Shown in pieces: positions 1-6,757 of a stretch of DNA of 11,067 bases. Position 1 is the stretch's first letter. Every line of letters starts with the position of its first letter. A model generated the notes under the pieces. It was not told where the DNA came from. It did not search any database and saw only the letters and a program-made list of their open reading frames with translations. The DNA is from Lachnospiraceae bacterium (GTDB taxonomy: Bacteria > Bacillota > Clostridia > Lachnospirales > Lachnospiraceae): assembly GCA_014804185.1 (NCBI GenBank), contig JAAVAG010000053.1, positions 1 to 11,067 on the forward strand, in the 5' to 3' direction. Position numbers and translations under genes: made by a program.

Positions 1-1
1 C

Positions 2-3000
2 AGAGGAGAAGGCTTTGGAAACCGCCCTCTTCGGCGCTCCAATAACCCGGATGTGATCTATGGCAGGGATTTTGAGGAGGAGCCTGTCCGCATGGAGGAA
101 ATCATCGGCGAGATCGGCGAGGTGGTGGTCCGCGGCAAGGTTCTGAGTCTGGATAAGCGGGTGCTGAAAAATGACAGAACCATCCTGATTTTCGATGTGA
201 CGGATTTTACGGACACCATAACGGTTAAAATGTTTGTGGCCAGCGATCAGGTGGATACCCTCACTGCCGAGATCAAACCGGGCGCTTTTCTGAAGATCAA
301 AGGGATATGTATGACGGACAGATTCGATCATGAACTGGCCATCGGTTCCCTGACAGGGGTCAAAAAGGCGGATGATTTTACTGTGAGCCGCAAAGATACG
401 GCGCTGCATAAGAGGGTGGAACTGCACTGCCATACCAAAATGAGCGAGATGGACGGCGTGTCCGAGGCAAAGGATATCGTGAAGCGCGCCTGCAAGTGGG
501 GACATAAGGCCATTGCCATCACGGATCACGGCGTGGTGCAGGCATTTACGGATGCCGGACATGTGTGGGACGATCTGTGGAAAGCGGAGAAAGCACGGAG
601 ACAGGAGGCGGGAGAGGAAAATCCCGACAGGCAGGATTTCTTCAAGATCATTTACGGCACGGAGGCATACATCGTAGACGATCTGAAAGAGATTGTGACA
701 GGGGATAAGGGACAGAGCCTGCACGGCGAAACCTATGTGGTGTTCGATATTGAGACGACGGGTTTTTCGCCTGTGAACAACAGGATCATTGAGATCGGCG
801 CGGTGAAAGTTTCTGATGGAAAGATCGTTGACCGATATTCCACGTTTGTCAATCCGGATGTGCCGATTCCCTTTGAGATTGAGAAACTCACCAGCATCAA
901 TGACAGTATGGTGATGGATTCTCCACAGATCGATGTGATCCTGCCGCAGTTTCTGGATTTCTGCAAAGGCTGCGTGCTGGTGGCGCACAATGCGGGCTTT
1001 GACATGAGTTTTATCATAGAGAATGCGGGCAGGCTGAAACTTCCCGCGGATTTTACCTATGTGGACACGGTGGGAATTTCCAGGATACTGCTTCGGGATC
1101 AGACAAAGCATACGCTGGACGCGGTGGCCAAGACACTGGGCATCTCCCTGGAAAATCATCACAGAGCGGTGGACGATGCGGAATGTACGGCGCATATTTT
1201 TCTGAAATTCCAGAAAATGCTGGAACAGGAGGGCATAGAGACGCTGGCGCAGGTCAACGAGAAAGGAGCGTCCGATCCGGAGGCCATCAAAAAGATGCCC
1301 ACCTACCACTGTATCATTCTGGCCAAAAACGACCTGGGAAGGACCAATCTGTACCGGCTGGTGTCGGCTTCCCATCTGAAATATTTCAGACGTATCCCGC
1401 GTATCCCCAAGAGCGAGATCCAGCGGCTCAGGGACGGTCTGATCGTGGGCAGCGCCTGCGAGGCGGGAGAGTTGTACCAGGCGCTTCTGGACGGCAAATC
1501 CGACGCGGAGATCGCGGGCATCGTCGGATTTTACGACTATCTGGAGATCCAGCCCTGCGGGAACAATATGTTTATGATCGCCTCCGAGAAGGTGAGGACC
1601 ATCAATTCCCTGGAGGACATTCAGGAGATAAACCGGCAGGTTGTAAAACTGGGGGAAGAATTTCACAAGCCCGTGGTGGCGACGTGCGATGTGCATTTTC
1701 TGGACCCGGAGGATGAGATATACCGAAAGATCATTATGGCGGGAGAGAGGTTCGGGGATGCGGACAGCCAGTCGCCGCTCTTTCTGCGGACGACGGATGA
1801 GATGCTGGAGGAGTTTGCGTATCTGGGAAGCGATAAGGCCATGGAAGTGGTGGTGACCAACACCAACCTGATCGCCGATATGGTGGAGAGCATAGCGCCG
1901 GTGCGTCCCGATAAATGTCCGCCCGTGATCCCGGACAGCGATAAGACGCTGACAGAGATCTGTTACACCAAAGCCCACGAACTGTACGGGGAGAACCTGC
2001 CGGAGATCGTGGAAAAAAGGCTGGAAAAGGAACTGCATTCCATCATCACCAACGGCTTTGCGGTGATGTATATCATCGCCCAGAAGCTGGTGTGGAAATC
2101 CGTGGAGGACGGTTATCTGGTGGGGTCGCGGGGTTCCGTGGGATCCTCCTTTGTGGCCACCATGGCGGGAATCACGGAGGTGAATCCCCTAAGTCCGCAC
2201 TATTACTGCCGAAAATGCCACTACAGCGATTTTGAGTCGGAGGATGTGAAAAAATACGCGGGGCGCGCGGGGATCGACATGCCGGACAAGATGTGCCCGG
2301 TGTGCGGCGAGAAACTTGTCAAGGACGGCTTTGACATCCCGTTTGAGACTTTCCTGGGATTTAAGGGAGACAAGGAGCCGGATATCGACCTGAATTTTTC
2401 CGGGGAATACCAGTCGAAAGCGCATAAGTATACGGAAGTGATCTTCGGCGCGGGGCAGACTTTCCGGGCAGGCACCATCGGCACAATGGCGGACAAGACG
2501 GCGTTCGGCTATGTGAAAAAATATTACGAGGAGAGAGGCATCCACAAGCGGGTCTGTGAGATCAACCGGATTACGGTGGGATGCACCGGGATCCGCAAAA
2601 ACACCGGGCAGCACCCGGGCGGAATCGTGGTGCTGCCCATGGGGCAGGATATCAATTCCTTTACGCCGGTACAGCATCCCGCCAACGATATGACTACGGA
2701 TATCGTGACGACCCATTTTGACTACCACTCCATCGATCACAACCTGTTGAAGCTGGATATTCTGGGACACGATGATCCCACCATGATCCGCATGCTGCAG
2801 GATCTGACGGGGATCGATCCCATCACCATCCCGCTGGATGATCCGGGTGTCATGTCCCTTTTCAGAAACACGGAAGCTCTGGGCATCACGCCGGATCAGA
2901 TCGGCGGCTGCACTATGGGATCTCTGGGGATTCCGGAGTTTGGAACGGAATTTGTCATACAGATGCTGGTGGACACAAAGCCCGGTTCCTTTTCCGATCT

Positions 3001-3811
3001 GGTGCGCATCTCGGGGCTGTCCCACGGGACGGACGTGTGGCTGGGAAATGCCCAGACGCTCATCGAGGAGGGAAAGGCCACGATTTCCACGGCCATCTGT
3101 ACCCGCGACGACATCATGACATATCTCATCGGTATGGGTGTGGAGAGCAGCCTCTCTTTCACGATTATGGAGAGTGTGCGAAAGGGAAAGGGGCTGAAAG
3201 AAGAGTGGATCAAGGCCATGACGGAAAAGAATGTGCCGGACTGGTACATCTGGTCCTGCAAGAAGATCAAGTACATGTTCCCCAAGGCCCACGCGGCGGC
3301 CTATGTCATGATGGCATGGCGCATCGCCTACTGCAAAGTGTATTATCCGCTGGCCTATTATGCGGCGTATTTCAGCATCCGTGCCAAGGCTTTTTCCTAT
3401 GAACTCATGTGCCAGGGCAGATCGCATCTGGAGAACATGATAGCGGAATATAAAAAGAGGAGCGATACGCTGTCCAACAGGGAGAAAGAGTCTCTGGGAG
3501 ATATGAAAATCGTACAGGAGATGTATGCCAGGGGATTTGAGTTTGTGCCCATTGATATTTTCAGCGCACATGCCAAGAATTTCCAGATTGTGGACGGAAA
3601 GCTGATGCCCTCCCTGAACAGTATCGACGGACTGGGGGAACGCGCGGCGGATCAGATCGTGGAGGCCGCAAAGGACGGGCCTTTCCTGTCGAAGGATGAT
3701 TTCCGGGACCGGACCAAGGTGTCCAAGACCGTTATCGAGATGATGGACAGTCTGAATCTGCTGGGGGATCTGCCGGAATCCAATCAGATCAGCCTGTTTG
3801 ATCTGGTGTGA
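2..3811 (+). CDS. polC: DNA polymerase III alpha subunit, PolC type (5' partial)
   Basis: Gram-positive replicative polymerase with built-in 3'-5' proofreading, acting at the fork. The frame is open from base 2, so the gene starts outside the window. 1269 residues are visible; family members are usually about 1430-1450, so roughly 170-200 N-terminal residues are missing. In order: an OB-fold (about 110-370); a PHP domain opening with HCH at about 425 and continuing with ITDHG; a DEDD exonuclease inserted in the PHP domain (FDIETTG at 743, AHNAGFD at 983, HHRAVDDAE at 1157); the rest of the PHP domain (CDVHF at about 1685); then the polymerase core with GSRGSVGSS (2123), a CxxC...CxxC zinc site (2207-2308), the catalytic PDIDLNFSGEYQ motif (2378) and FDYHSIDHN (about 2716). 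The exonuclease insertion and PHP/zinc layout separate PolC from DnaE. The C-terminus looks complete. The next gene follows after 56 nt with no terminator. Confidence 0.98.
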   Translation, partial: RGEGFGNRPLRRSNNPDVIYGRDFEEEPVRMEEIIGEIGEVVVRGKVLSLDKRVLKNDRTILIFDVTDFTDTITVKMFVASDQVDTLTAEIKPGAFLKIKGICMTDRFDHELAIGSLTGVKKADDFTVSRKDTALHKRVELHCHTKMSEMDGVSEAKDIVKRACKWGHKAIAITDHGVVQAFTDAGHVWDDLWKAEKARRQEAGEENPDRQDFFKIIYGTEAYIVDDLKEIVTGDKGQSLHGETYVVFDIETTGFSPVNNRIIEIGAVKVSDGKIVDRYSTFVNPDVPIPFEIEKLTSINDSMVMDSPQIDVILPQFLDFCKGCVLVAHNAGFDMSFIIENAGRLKLPADFTYVDTVGISRILLRDQTKHTLDAVAKTLGISLENHHRAVDDAECTAHIFLKFQKMLEQEGIETLAQVNEKGASDPEAIKKMPTYHCIILAKNDLGRTNLYRLVSASHLKYFRRIPRIPKSEIQRLRDGLIVGSACEAGELYQALLDGKSDAEIAGIVGFYDYLEIQPCGNNMFMIASEKVRTINSLEDIQEINRQVVKLGEEFHKPVVATCDVHFLDPEDEIYRKIIMAGERFGDADSQSPLFLRTTDEMLEEFAYLGSDKAMEVVVTNTNLIADMVESIAPVRPDKCPPVIPDSDKTLTEICYTKAHELYGENLPEIVEKRLEKELHSIITNGFAVMYIIAQKLVWKSVEDGYLVGSRGSVGSSFVATMAGITEVNPLSPHYYCRKCHYSDFESEDVKKYAGRAGIDMPDKMCPVCGEKLVKDGFDIPFETFLGFKGDKEPDIDLNFSGEYQSKAHKYTEVIFGAGQTFRAGTIGTMADKTAFGYVKKYYEERGIHKRVCEINRITVGCTGIRKNTGQHPGGIVVLPMGQDINSFTPVQHPANDMTTDIVTTHFDYHSIDHNLLKLDILGHDDPTMIRMLQDLTGIDPITIPLDDPGVMSLFRNTEALGITPDQIGGCTMGSLGIPEFGTEFVIQMLVDTKPGSFSDLVRISGLSHGTDVWLGNAQTLIEEGKATISTAICTRDDIMTYLIGMGVESSLSFTIMESVRKGKGLKEEWIKAMTEKNVPDWYIWSCKKIKYMFPKAHAAAYVMMAWRIAYCKVYYPLAYYAAYFSIRAKAFSYELMCQGRSHLENMIAEYKKRSDTLSNREKESLGDMKIVQEMYARGFEFVPIDIFSAHAKNFQIVDGKLMPSLNSIDGLGERAADQIVEAAKDGPFLSKDDFRDRTKVSKTVIEMMDSLNLLGDLPESNQISLFDLV

Positions 3812-3867
3812 CCGGCATGGAAGAACAGGGATTTAATGTGTGCCGCAGTACATAGAAAGGGGTAAAG

Positions 3868-5181
3868 ATGAAAAGTATTTGGAAAAAGAAAACATGGACG
3901 GCGGCGCTCATAGCCTGCCTGCTGTTTGTGACGGCGTGCGGAAAGAGCCCGGCGGCGGAGGAGGATGCGGAGGGGGACGAGTTGCAGAATCCCTATACGA
4001 TGCCGGATTCTCTGGAGAACAATGAGGATATTGAAAATGCCAGAAAATATATCTGGCAGGAATATCTAAACCAGGTCAAAAACGATGAGGCCAGAGCGGA
4101 AGAAATCAAAAACCGCGCTATGACTTTCGGCGAGGCTACCATGAAATATGGAATCCTGGTTTTGGGAGATCCGGGCGAGTCTGGGTATCCGGTTTATATC
4201 GCGCTTCACGGCGGAGGGCAGAGTGACACGCCGACTATGAATGACAGCCAGTGGATGCAGATGGGAATGTACTATAAGGACAGTGTCAGAAACGGCATTT
4301 ATGTGTATCCGAGAGGGGTGCGGGATACCTGGGACTGCCATTTTAATCCGGAATCCTATCCTCTCTATGACAGGTTGATTGAGAATTTGATTGCCTTTTA
4401 TGATGCGGATCCCAACAGGATCTATCTGACAGGGTTCTCGGCGGGAGGAGACGGGGTCTATGCCATTGTGGCAAAGATGGCGGACCGGTTTGGCGCTGCC
4501 AATATGTCTGCGGGACATCCAAACGGGCTGCCGCTTTGGAATCTTTACAATATGCCTATACAGCTTCAGGTGGGGGAGAAAGACGCTGACTATGATAGAA
4601 ATATCTGTACTGCCCAGTATGGCCTGCTGCTGGACAGCTATCAGGAACAGCTGGGGGGCGGATATATACATAATACCTATATACATAAGGGAGCCGGTCA
4701 CAATTTCTATGATAATACAGGCGCGCGGCAAAAAGTGATGGAAGACAGTGCGCAGTGGCTGGAAACAGGGGAGAGTCCTGTTGTCGAGGTGAATGCAAAT
4801 GCAGTCAGGTTCATGGAGCAGTATGTGCGTGATCCGCTGCCGGAGAGGGTGGTATGGGATCTTTCCCAGCGCGCGGATCAGCGGACCGGAGAGAGTTTTT
4901 ACTGGTTGCGCGCCGACAGACAGCTTACGGAAGGGAGAATCATTGCCTCCTATGACCGGGAGTCCAACTCTGTCAATGTGGAGGAATGTTCTGTGGCCGG
5001 AGAGATTACCATTCTGCTCAGCAATGATATGCTGGACCTGTTCTCGCCCATCACGATCAATACCCCTGCGGGCAGCCAGACTGTGACGGTGACGCCGGAT
5101 TTTGACCTGCTGTATGAGACGACTGCGGAGCGGGGGGACTATAATTATCAGTTCGCGGCAAAAATTACGGTAACTTTTTAA
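3868..5181 (+). CDS. lipoprotein alpha/beta-hydrolase (PHB depolymerase/feruloyl esterase-like)
   Basis: A 437-residue predicted exported lipoprotein. The N-terminus has Lys residues, a hydrophobic stretch and a lipobox VTAC with lipidation Cys24, so it should be anchored outside the membrane. Residues about 95-300 look like an alpha/beta-hydrolase of the esterase/PHB-depolymerase type: oxyanion-region HGGG at 114-117, nucleophile elbow GFSAGG with Ser191, a candidate acid in GEKDADYD (Asp239 or Asp243), and His278 in GAGHNF. With all triad elements visible it is probably an active carboxylic-ester hydrolase; the substrate cannot be read from sequence. Residues about 310-437 form a separate, beta-rich C-terminal part that I do not recognise, possibly substrate-binding. 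The start is set by an AGAAAGGGG ribosome site at 3854-3862. The short gap to polC and lack of a terminator suggest read-through from polC. No strong terminator follows, only an A/T-rich inverted repeat over the stop codon (about 5173-5188). Confidence 0.85.
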   Translation: MKSIWKKKTWTAALIACLLFVTACGKSPAAEEDAEGDELQNPYTMPDSLENNEDIENARKYIWQEYLNQVKNDEARAEEIKNRAMTFGEATMKYGILVLGDPGESGYPVYIALHGGGQSDTPTMNDSQWMQMGMYYKDSVRNGIYVYPRGVRDTWDCHFNPESYPLYDRLIENLIAFYDADPNRIYLTGFSAGGDGVYAIVAKMADRFGAANMSAGHPNGLPLWNLYNMPIQLQVGEKDADYDRNICTAQYGLLLDSYQEQLGGGYIHNTYIHKGAGHNFYDNTGARQKVMEDSAQWLETGESPVVEVNANAVRFMEQYVRDPLPERVVWDLSQRADQRTGESFYWLRADRQLTEGRIIASYDRESNSVNVEECSVAGEITILLSNDMLDLFSPITINTPAGSQTVTVTPDFDLLYETTAERGDYNYQFAAKITVTF

Positions 5182-5190
5182 AAAAAGTGC

Positions 5191-5219
5191 TTGCATTTTG
5201 GAGAACTTTGTATTACAAT
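5191..5219 (+). promoter_or_regulatory. sigma-A promoter of tRNA-Glu
   Basis: A -35 TTGCAT (5191-5196) and a -10 TACAAT (5214-5219) are separated by exactly 17 nt, placing a start near 5226, about 23 nt before the tRNA. It begins 9 nt after the hydrolase stop codon, so the tRNA need not depend on upstream transcription. Confidence 0.7.
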
Positions 5220-5248
5220 GAACGAGTGTTACGGAGCAGTGACACTCT

Positions 5249-5320
5249 GGCTCGTTGGTCAAGCGGTTAAGACGCCGCCCTCTCACGGCGGAAACAGGGG
5301 TTCGATTCCCCTACGAGCTG
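5249..5320 (+). tRNA. tRNA-Glu (anticodon CTC)
   Basis: 72 nt fold into a standard cloverleaf. The acceptor stem pairs GGCTCGT (5249-5255) with ACGAGCT (5313-5319), with one G-U at the top, and the discriminator is G at 5320. The D arm is GTC/GAC. The anticodon stem CCGCC/GGCGG encloses the loop CTCTCAC with anticodon CTC, reading GAG. The T arm is AGGGG-TTCGATT-CCCCT. CCA is not encoded (TTG follows) and must be added after transcription. tRNAs of this type often serve as integration sites, but no second copy of its 3' end was seen in the window. Confidence 0.95.
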
Positions 5321-5347
5321 TTGCTGTTTTAGCAGCCCAACCCAAAG

Positions 5348-5392
5348 AAAACGCTGAAGATACCGAGTAATCGGTGGATGTAGCGTTTTTTT
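5348..5392 (+). terminator. nested-hairpin terminator after tRNA-Glu
   Basis: An outer stem AAAACGCT (5348-5355) pairs with AGCGTTTT (5382-5389), and an inner stem ACCGA/TCGGT closes a GTAA loop (5362-5375). Six unpaired bases flank the inner stem on each side. A run of seven T follows (5386-5392). It is a plausible Rho-independent terminator for the tRNA transcript. The paired unpaired blocks GAAGAT and GGATGT make the hairpin more elaborate than usual. Confidence 0.75.
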
Positions 5393-5437
5393 CGTTACAA
5401 AAGAAGAACGGACAGGCACTTTTCTTTAATAGTAAAG

Positions 5438-5446
5438 AGGAGGTGA
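5438..5446 (+). promoter_or_regulatory. strong ribosome binding site of the small ORF
   Basis: AGGAGGTGA is a near-perfect anti-16S match. Its GGAGG core ends 9 nt before the ATG at 5453, which favours that start, and 4 nt before an out-of-frame ATG at 5448 that stops after three codons. A small CTTTA/TAAAG hairpin (5424-5437) lies directly upstream. Confidence 0.75.
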
Positions 5447-5452
5447 CATGGT

Positions 5453-5590
5453 ATGCTAACACAAGGCGAGACCATTAAGGAACTGGCCGAAAAGTTAGAA
5501 CGCCAATTAATTATTGATGATTTGACAAAAATTCAGTCAATGGATGAACTTAAAGAATACATTGAAAAACTCAGAGCGAAAAATGAATAG
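5453..5590 (+). CDS. small ORF, 45 residues, unknown function
   Basis: Encodes 45 residues starting MLTQGETIKELAEK and ending EKLRAKNE. It is highly charged, has no Cys, no signal peptide and no membrane segment, and is probably mostly helical: LAEKLERQLIIDD and MDELKEYIEKLRA are amphipathic. Support for translation comes from the near-perfect AGGAGGTGA and from the terminator-like hairpin that follows. Codon choice is AT-rich (TTA, ATT, AAA, CAA), unlike the GC-rich genes on either side. Together with its place just behind a tRNA gene this suggests horizontal origin, for example a remnant of an integrative element. I do not recognise a family. A small regulatory or element-borne protein is possible, but nothing in the sequence assigns a role. 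Confidence 0.6.
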   Translation: MLTQGETIKELAEKLERQLIIDDLTKIQSMDELKEYIEKLRAKNE

Positions 5591-5600
5591 TTTCAAAATC

Positions 5601-5634
5601 AGAGAGTGTCAAGCAGCTTTTGGCACTCTTTCAT
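5601..5634 (+). terminator. terminator-like hairpin after the small ORF
   Basis: AGAGTGTCAA (5603-5612) pairs with TTGGCACTCT (5620-5629) around a 7-nt loop, with one G-U. The stem can extend by two weak pairs on the outside. The following tract TTTCATTT is only moderately T-rich, so termination may be partial. It ends the small ORF as an independent unit. Confidence 0.55.
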
Positions 5635-5906
5635 TTGACCGCATGGAAGAAGCGTTTATTCAACCGGCGCTTGAGACGGACTGCGGCGGCTCAAAGGGAA
5701 CCGCCGGAAAATGCTGCGGGCCAACTCAAGCAGCGGTTGCTTCTCCTTTTGGTTTATCCGGCGTTATACTGTAAGCGTCATGACGGCCGCATACAGGGCA
5801 TGTCCGGCGGGTATGCGGCGCAAACGGAGAGGGCGCACCCGCACCTGAAAGACGGTGCACCGCGATGGAAAAGAAAAAGCGGGAGGAATTTGAAAGGAGA
5901 TACAGG
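5635..5906 (+). other. gene-free GC-rich stretch upstream of the HTH-repeat gene
   Basis: No coding region here is convincing. Short open frames exist but lack ribosome sites and give Arg/Ala-rich, low-complexity translations. Visible elements are a GGCGG...CCGCC inverted repeat near 5690-5710, a possible -10 TATACT at 5765-5770 without a good -35 at 16-18 nt, and a GCACC/GGTGC hairpin with the palindrome GGTGCACC around 5838-5860. The stretch probably holds the promoter and a leader of about 130 nt for the HTH gene. It may also carry a decayed piece of mobile DNA. Confidence 0.4.
5893..5900 (+). promoter_or_regulatory. ribosome binding site deciding the HTH-gene start
   Basis: AAAGGAGA ends 6 nt before the ATG at 5907. 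The frame also has an ATG at 5865, but that one has no Shine-Dalgarno. The family's typical N-terminus (an aromatic residue, then DT, then K-V) begins at 5907. Confidence 0.75.
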
Positions 5907-6728
5907 ATGTATTTTGACACGACGAAAGTGGCACAGAAAATAAGAAACGCAAGAATTGCAAAAAATATGACGCAGATGAACCTGGCGGATGCCATGGAGG
6001 TCAGCTATCAGGCGGTTTCCAACTGGGAGAGGGGAAACTCCATGCCCGATATAGGCAGACTCCGGCAGCTTTGCGGTATATTGGACATCAGTGTGGAGGA
6101 ACTGCTGGGGGGAGGCGACGGCGCAAAAACGGTGGCGAAGATTGTAAACCGCGATGAAGAAGACCCGGAACCGGTCACGGTAGATGAACTGGAGGAGGTG
6201 GCGCCTCTGCTTCCGCCTAAGGAAACCCAAAAGCTGATGGATGAGACGGTGCGGCATGAGGAGAAACTGAATATAAAAGAAATTATTAAACTTGCGCCTT
6301 TTCTGGACCGGGAGTATCTGGACGGTCTGGTGGACAAAGTGTGCGAGGTGGGAGATATAAGAGAACTGACCGGCCTTGCGCCGTTTCTCAGCCGCAGATC
6401 GTTGGATAAACTGGTGGATCGTGTCGCGGGGACGCCGGATATCGGGAAACTCACCGGTCTTGCGCCGTTCCTCAGCCGTGAGGCGCTGGACAAACTGGCA
6501 GATCGTCTCGAATCGTCGGATACCGGGAAACTCACCAGTCTTGCGCCGTTTCTCAGCCGGGCGACTCTGGATAAACTGGTGGACCGGATACTGGCTGAGG
6601 GAGGCGGCGTGAACGGCATTATAGGGCTGTGTCCGTTCCTGTCCCGGGAAACCGTTCGGAAAATAGCGGACACACTTATGAGAGACGGCAAATATTCGGA
6701 ACTTGGTTCCATAGCACCGTTTTGTTAA
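5907..6728 (+). CDS. XRE-type HTH protein with C-terminal 28-residue LAPFL repeats
   Basis: A 273-residue predicted cytoplasmic DNA-binding protein. Residues about 5-67 are an XRE/Cro-C1-type helix-turn-helix; the recognition part reads VSYQAVSNWERG. Residues 68-95 are an acidic linker. The rest is a tandem array: a degenerate VAPLL copy at 98, LAPFL at 129, 157, 185 and 212, LCPFL at 241, and a final IAPFC at 269 that ends the protein mid-repeat on Cys. Spacing is 27-31 residues. The typical unit is LAPFLSR-x2-LDKLVDR-x-variable-G-x-LTG, predicted as two short helices, so the array should form a small alpha-solenoid suited to protein binding. The HTH is typical of Clostridia; the repeat tail is unusual for an XRE regulator. 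The repeat protein gene follows after 29 nt with no terminator, so the two are probably one operon. A regulator or scaffold for that partner is my inference. Confidence 0.85.
   Translation: MYFDTTKVAQKIRNARIAKNMTQMNLADAMEVSYQAVSNWERGNSMPDIGRLRQLCGILDISVEELLGGGDGAKTVAKIVNRDEEDPEPVTVDELEEVAPLLPPKETQKLMDETVRHEEKLNIKEIIKLAPFLDREYLDGLVDKVCEVGDIRELTGLAPFLSRRSLDKLVDRVAGTPDIGKLTGLAPFLSREALDKLADRLESSDTGKLTSLAPFLSRATLDKLVDRILAEGGGVNGIIGLCPFLSRETVRKIADTLMRDGKYSELGSIAPFC
6291..6725 (+). repeat. coding tandem repeats (28-residue LAPFL units)
   Basis: Five clear units of 81-87 bp plus a final half unit inside the HTH gene. The three central copies keep nearly the same bases over CTTGCGCCGTTTCTCAGCC, which indicates fairly recent duplication or gene conversion between units. 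Outer copies are more diverged. Confidence 0.8.
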
Positions 6729-6742
6729 ACAACAAATAAAAG

Positions 6743-6749
6743 AAGGAGG
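6743..6749 (+). promoter_or_regulatory. ribosome binding site of the 16-residue-repeat gene
   Basis: AAGGAGG ends 8 nt before the ATG at 6758. A second ATG at 6754 lies in another frame and is not used for this protein. Confidence 0.75.
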
Positions 6750-6757
6750 ATGCATGC

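Noticed and set aside
2189..3571. 460-codon open frame on the - strand opposite polC
   Set aside because: It lies wholly opposite the conserved PolC polymerase core. Its translation is His/Arg-rich with no recognisable domain, a normal side effect of GC-biased third positions.
3817..3855. 12-codon frame starting with ATG between polC and the lipoprotein gene
   Set aside because: It has no Shine-Dalgarno, is too short to support, and lies in a normal intergenic gap.
4066..5286. 406-codon open frame on the - strand opposite the lipoprotein gene and running into the tRNA
   Set aside because: It would overlap a clear tRNA gene and an intact hydrolase, and has no recognisable protein features.
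5249..5320. tRNA-Glu as an attachment site of an element lying inside the window
   Set aside because: No second copy of the tRNA 3' end and no integrase gene was seen, so only a remnant or an unrelated insertion can be proposed.
5865..5906. Upstream in-frame ATG adding 14 residues to the HTH protein
   Set aside because: It has no ribosome site, whereas AAAGGAGA is well placed for 5907. The extra residues are basic and unlike the family's N-terminus.
5620..5943. 107-codon + strand frame between the small ORF and the HTH gene
   Set aside because: It has no ribosome binding site, an Arg/Leu/Ala-rich low-complexity translation, and overlaps the true HTH start in another frame.
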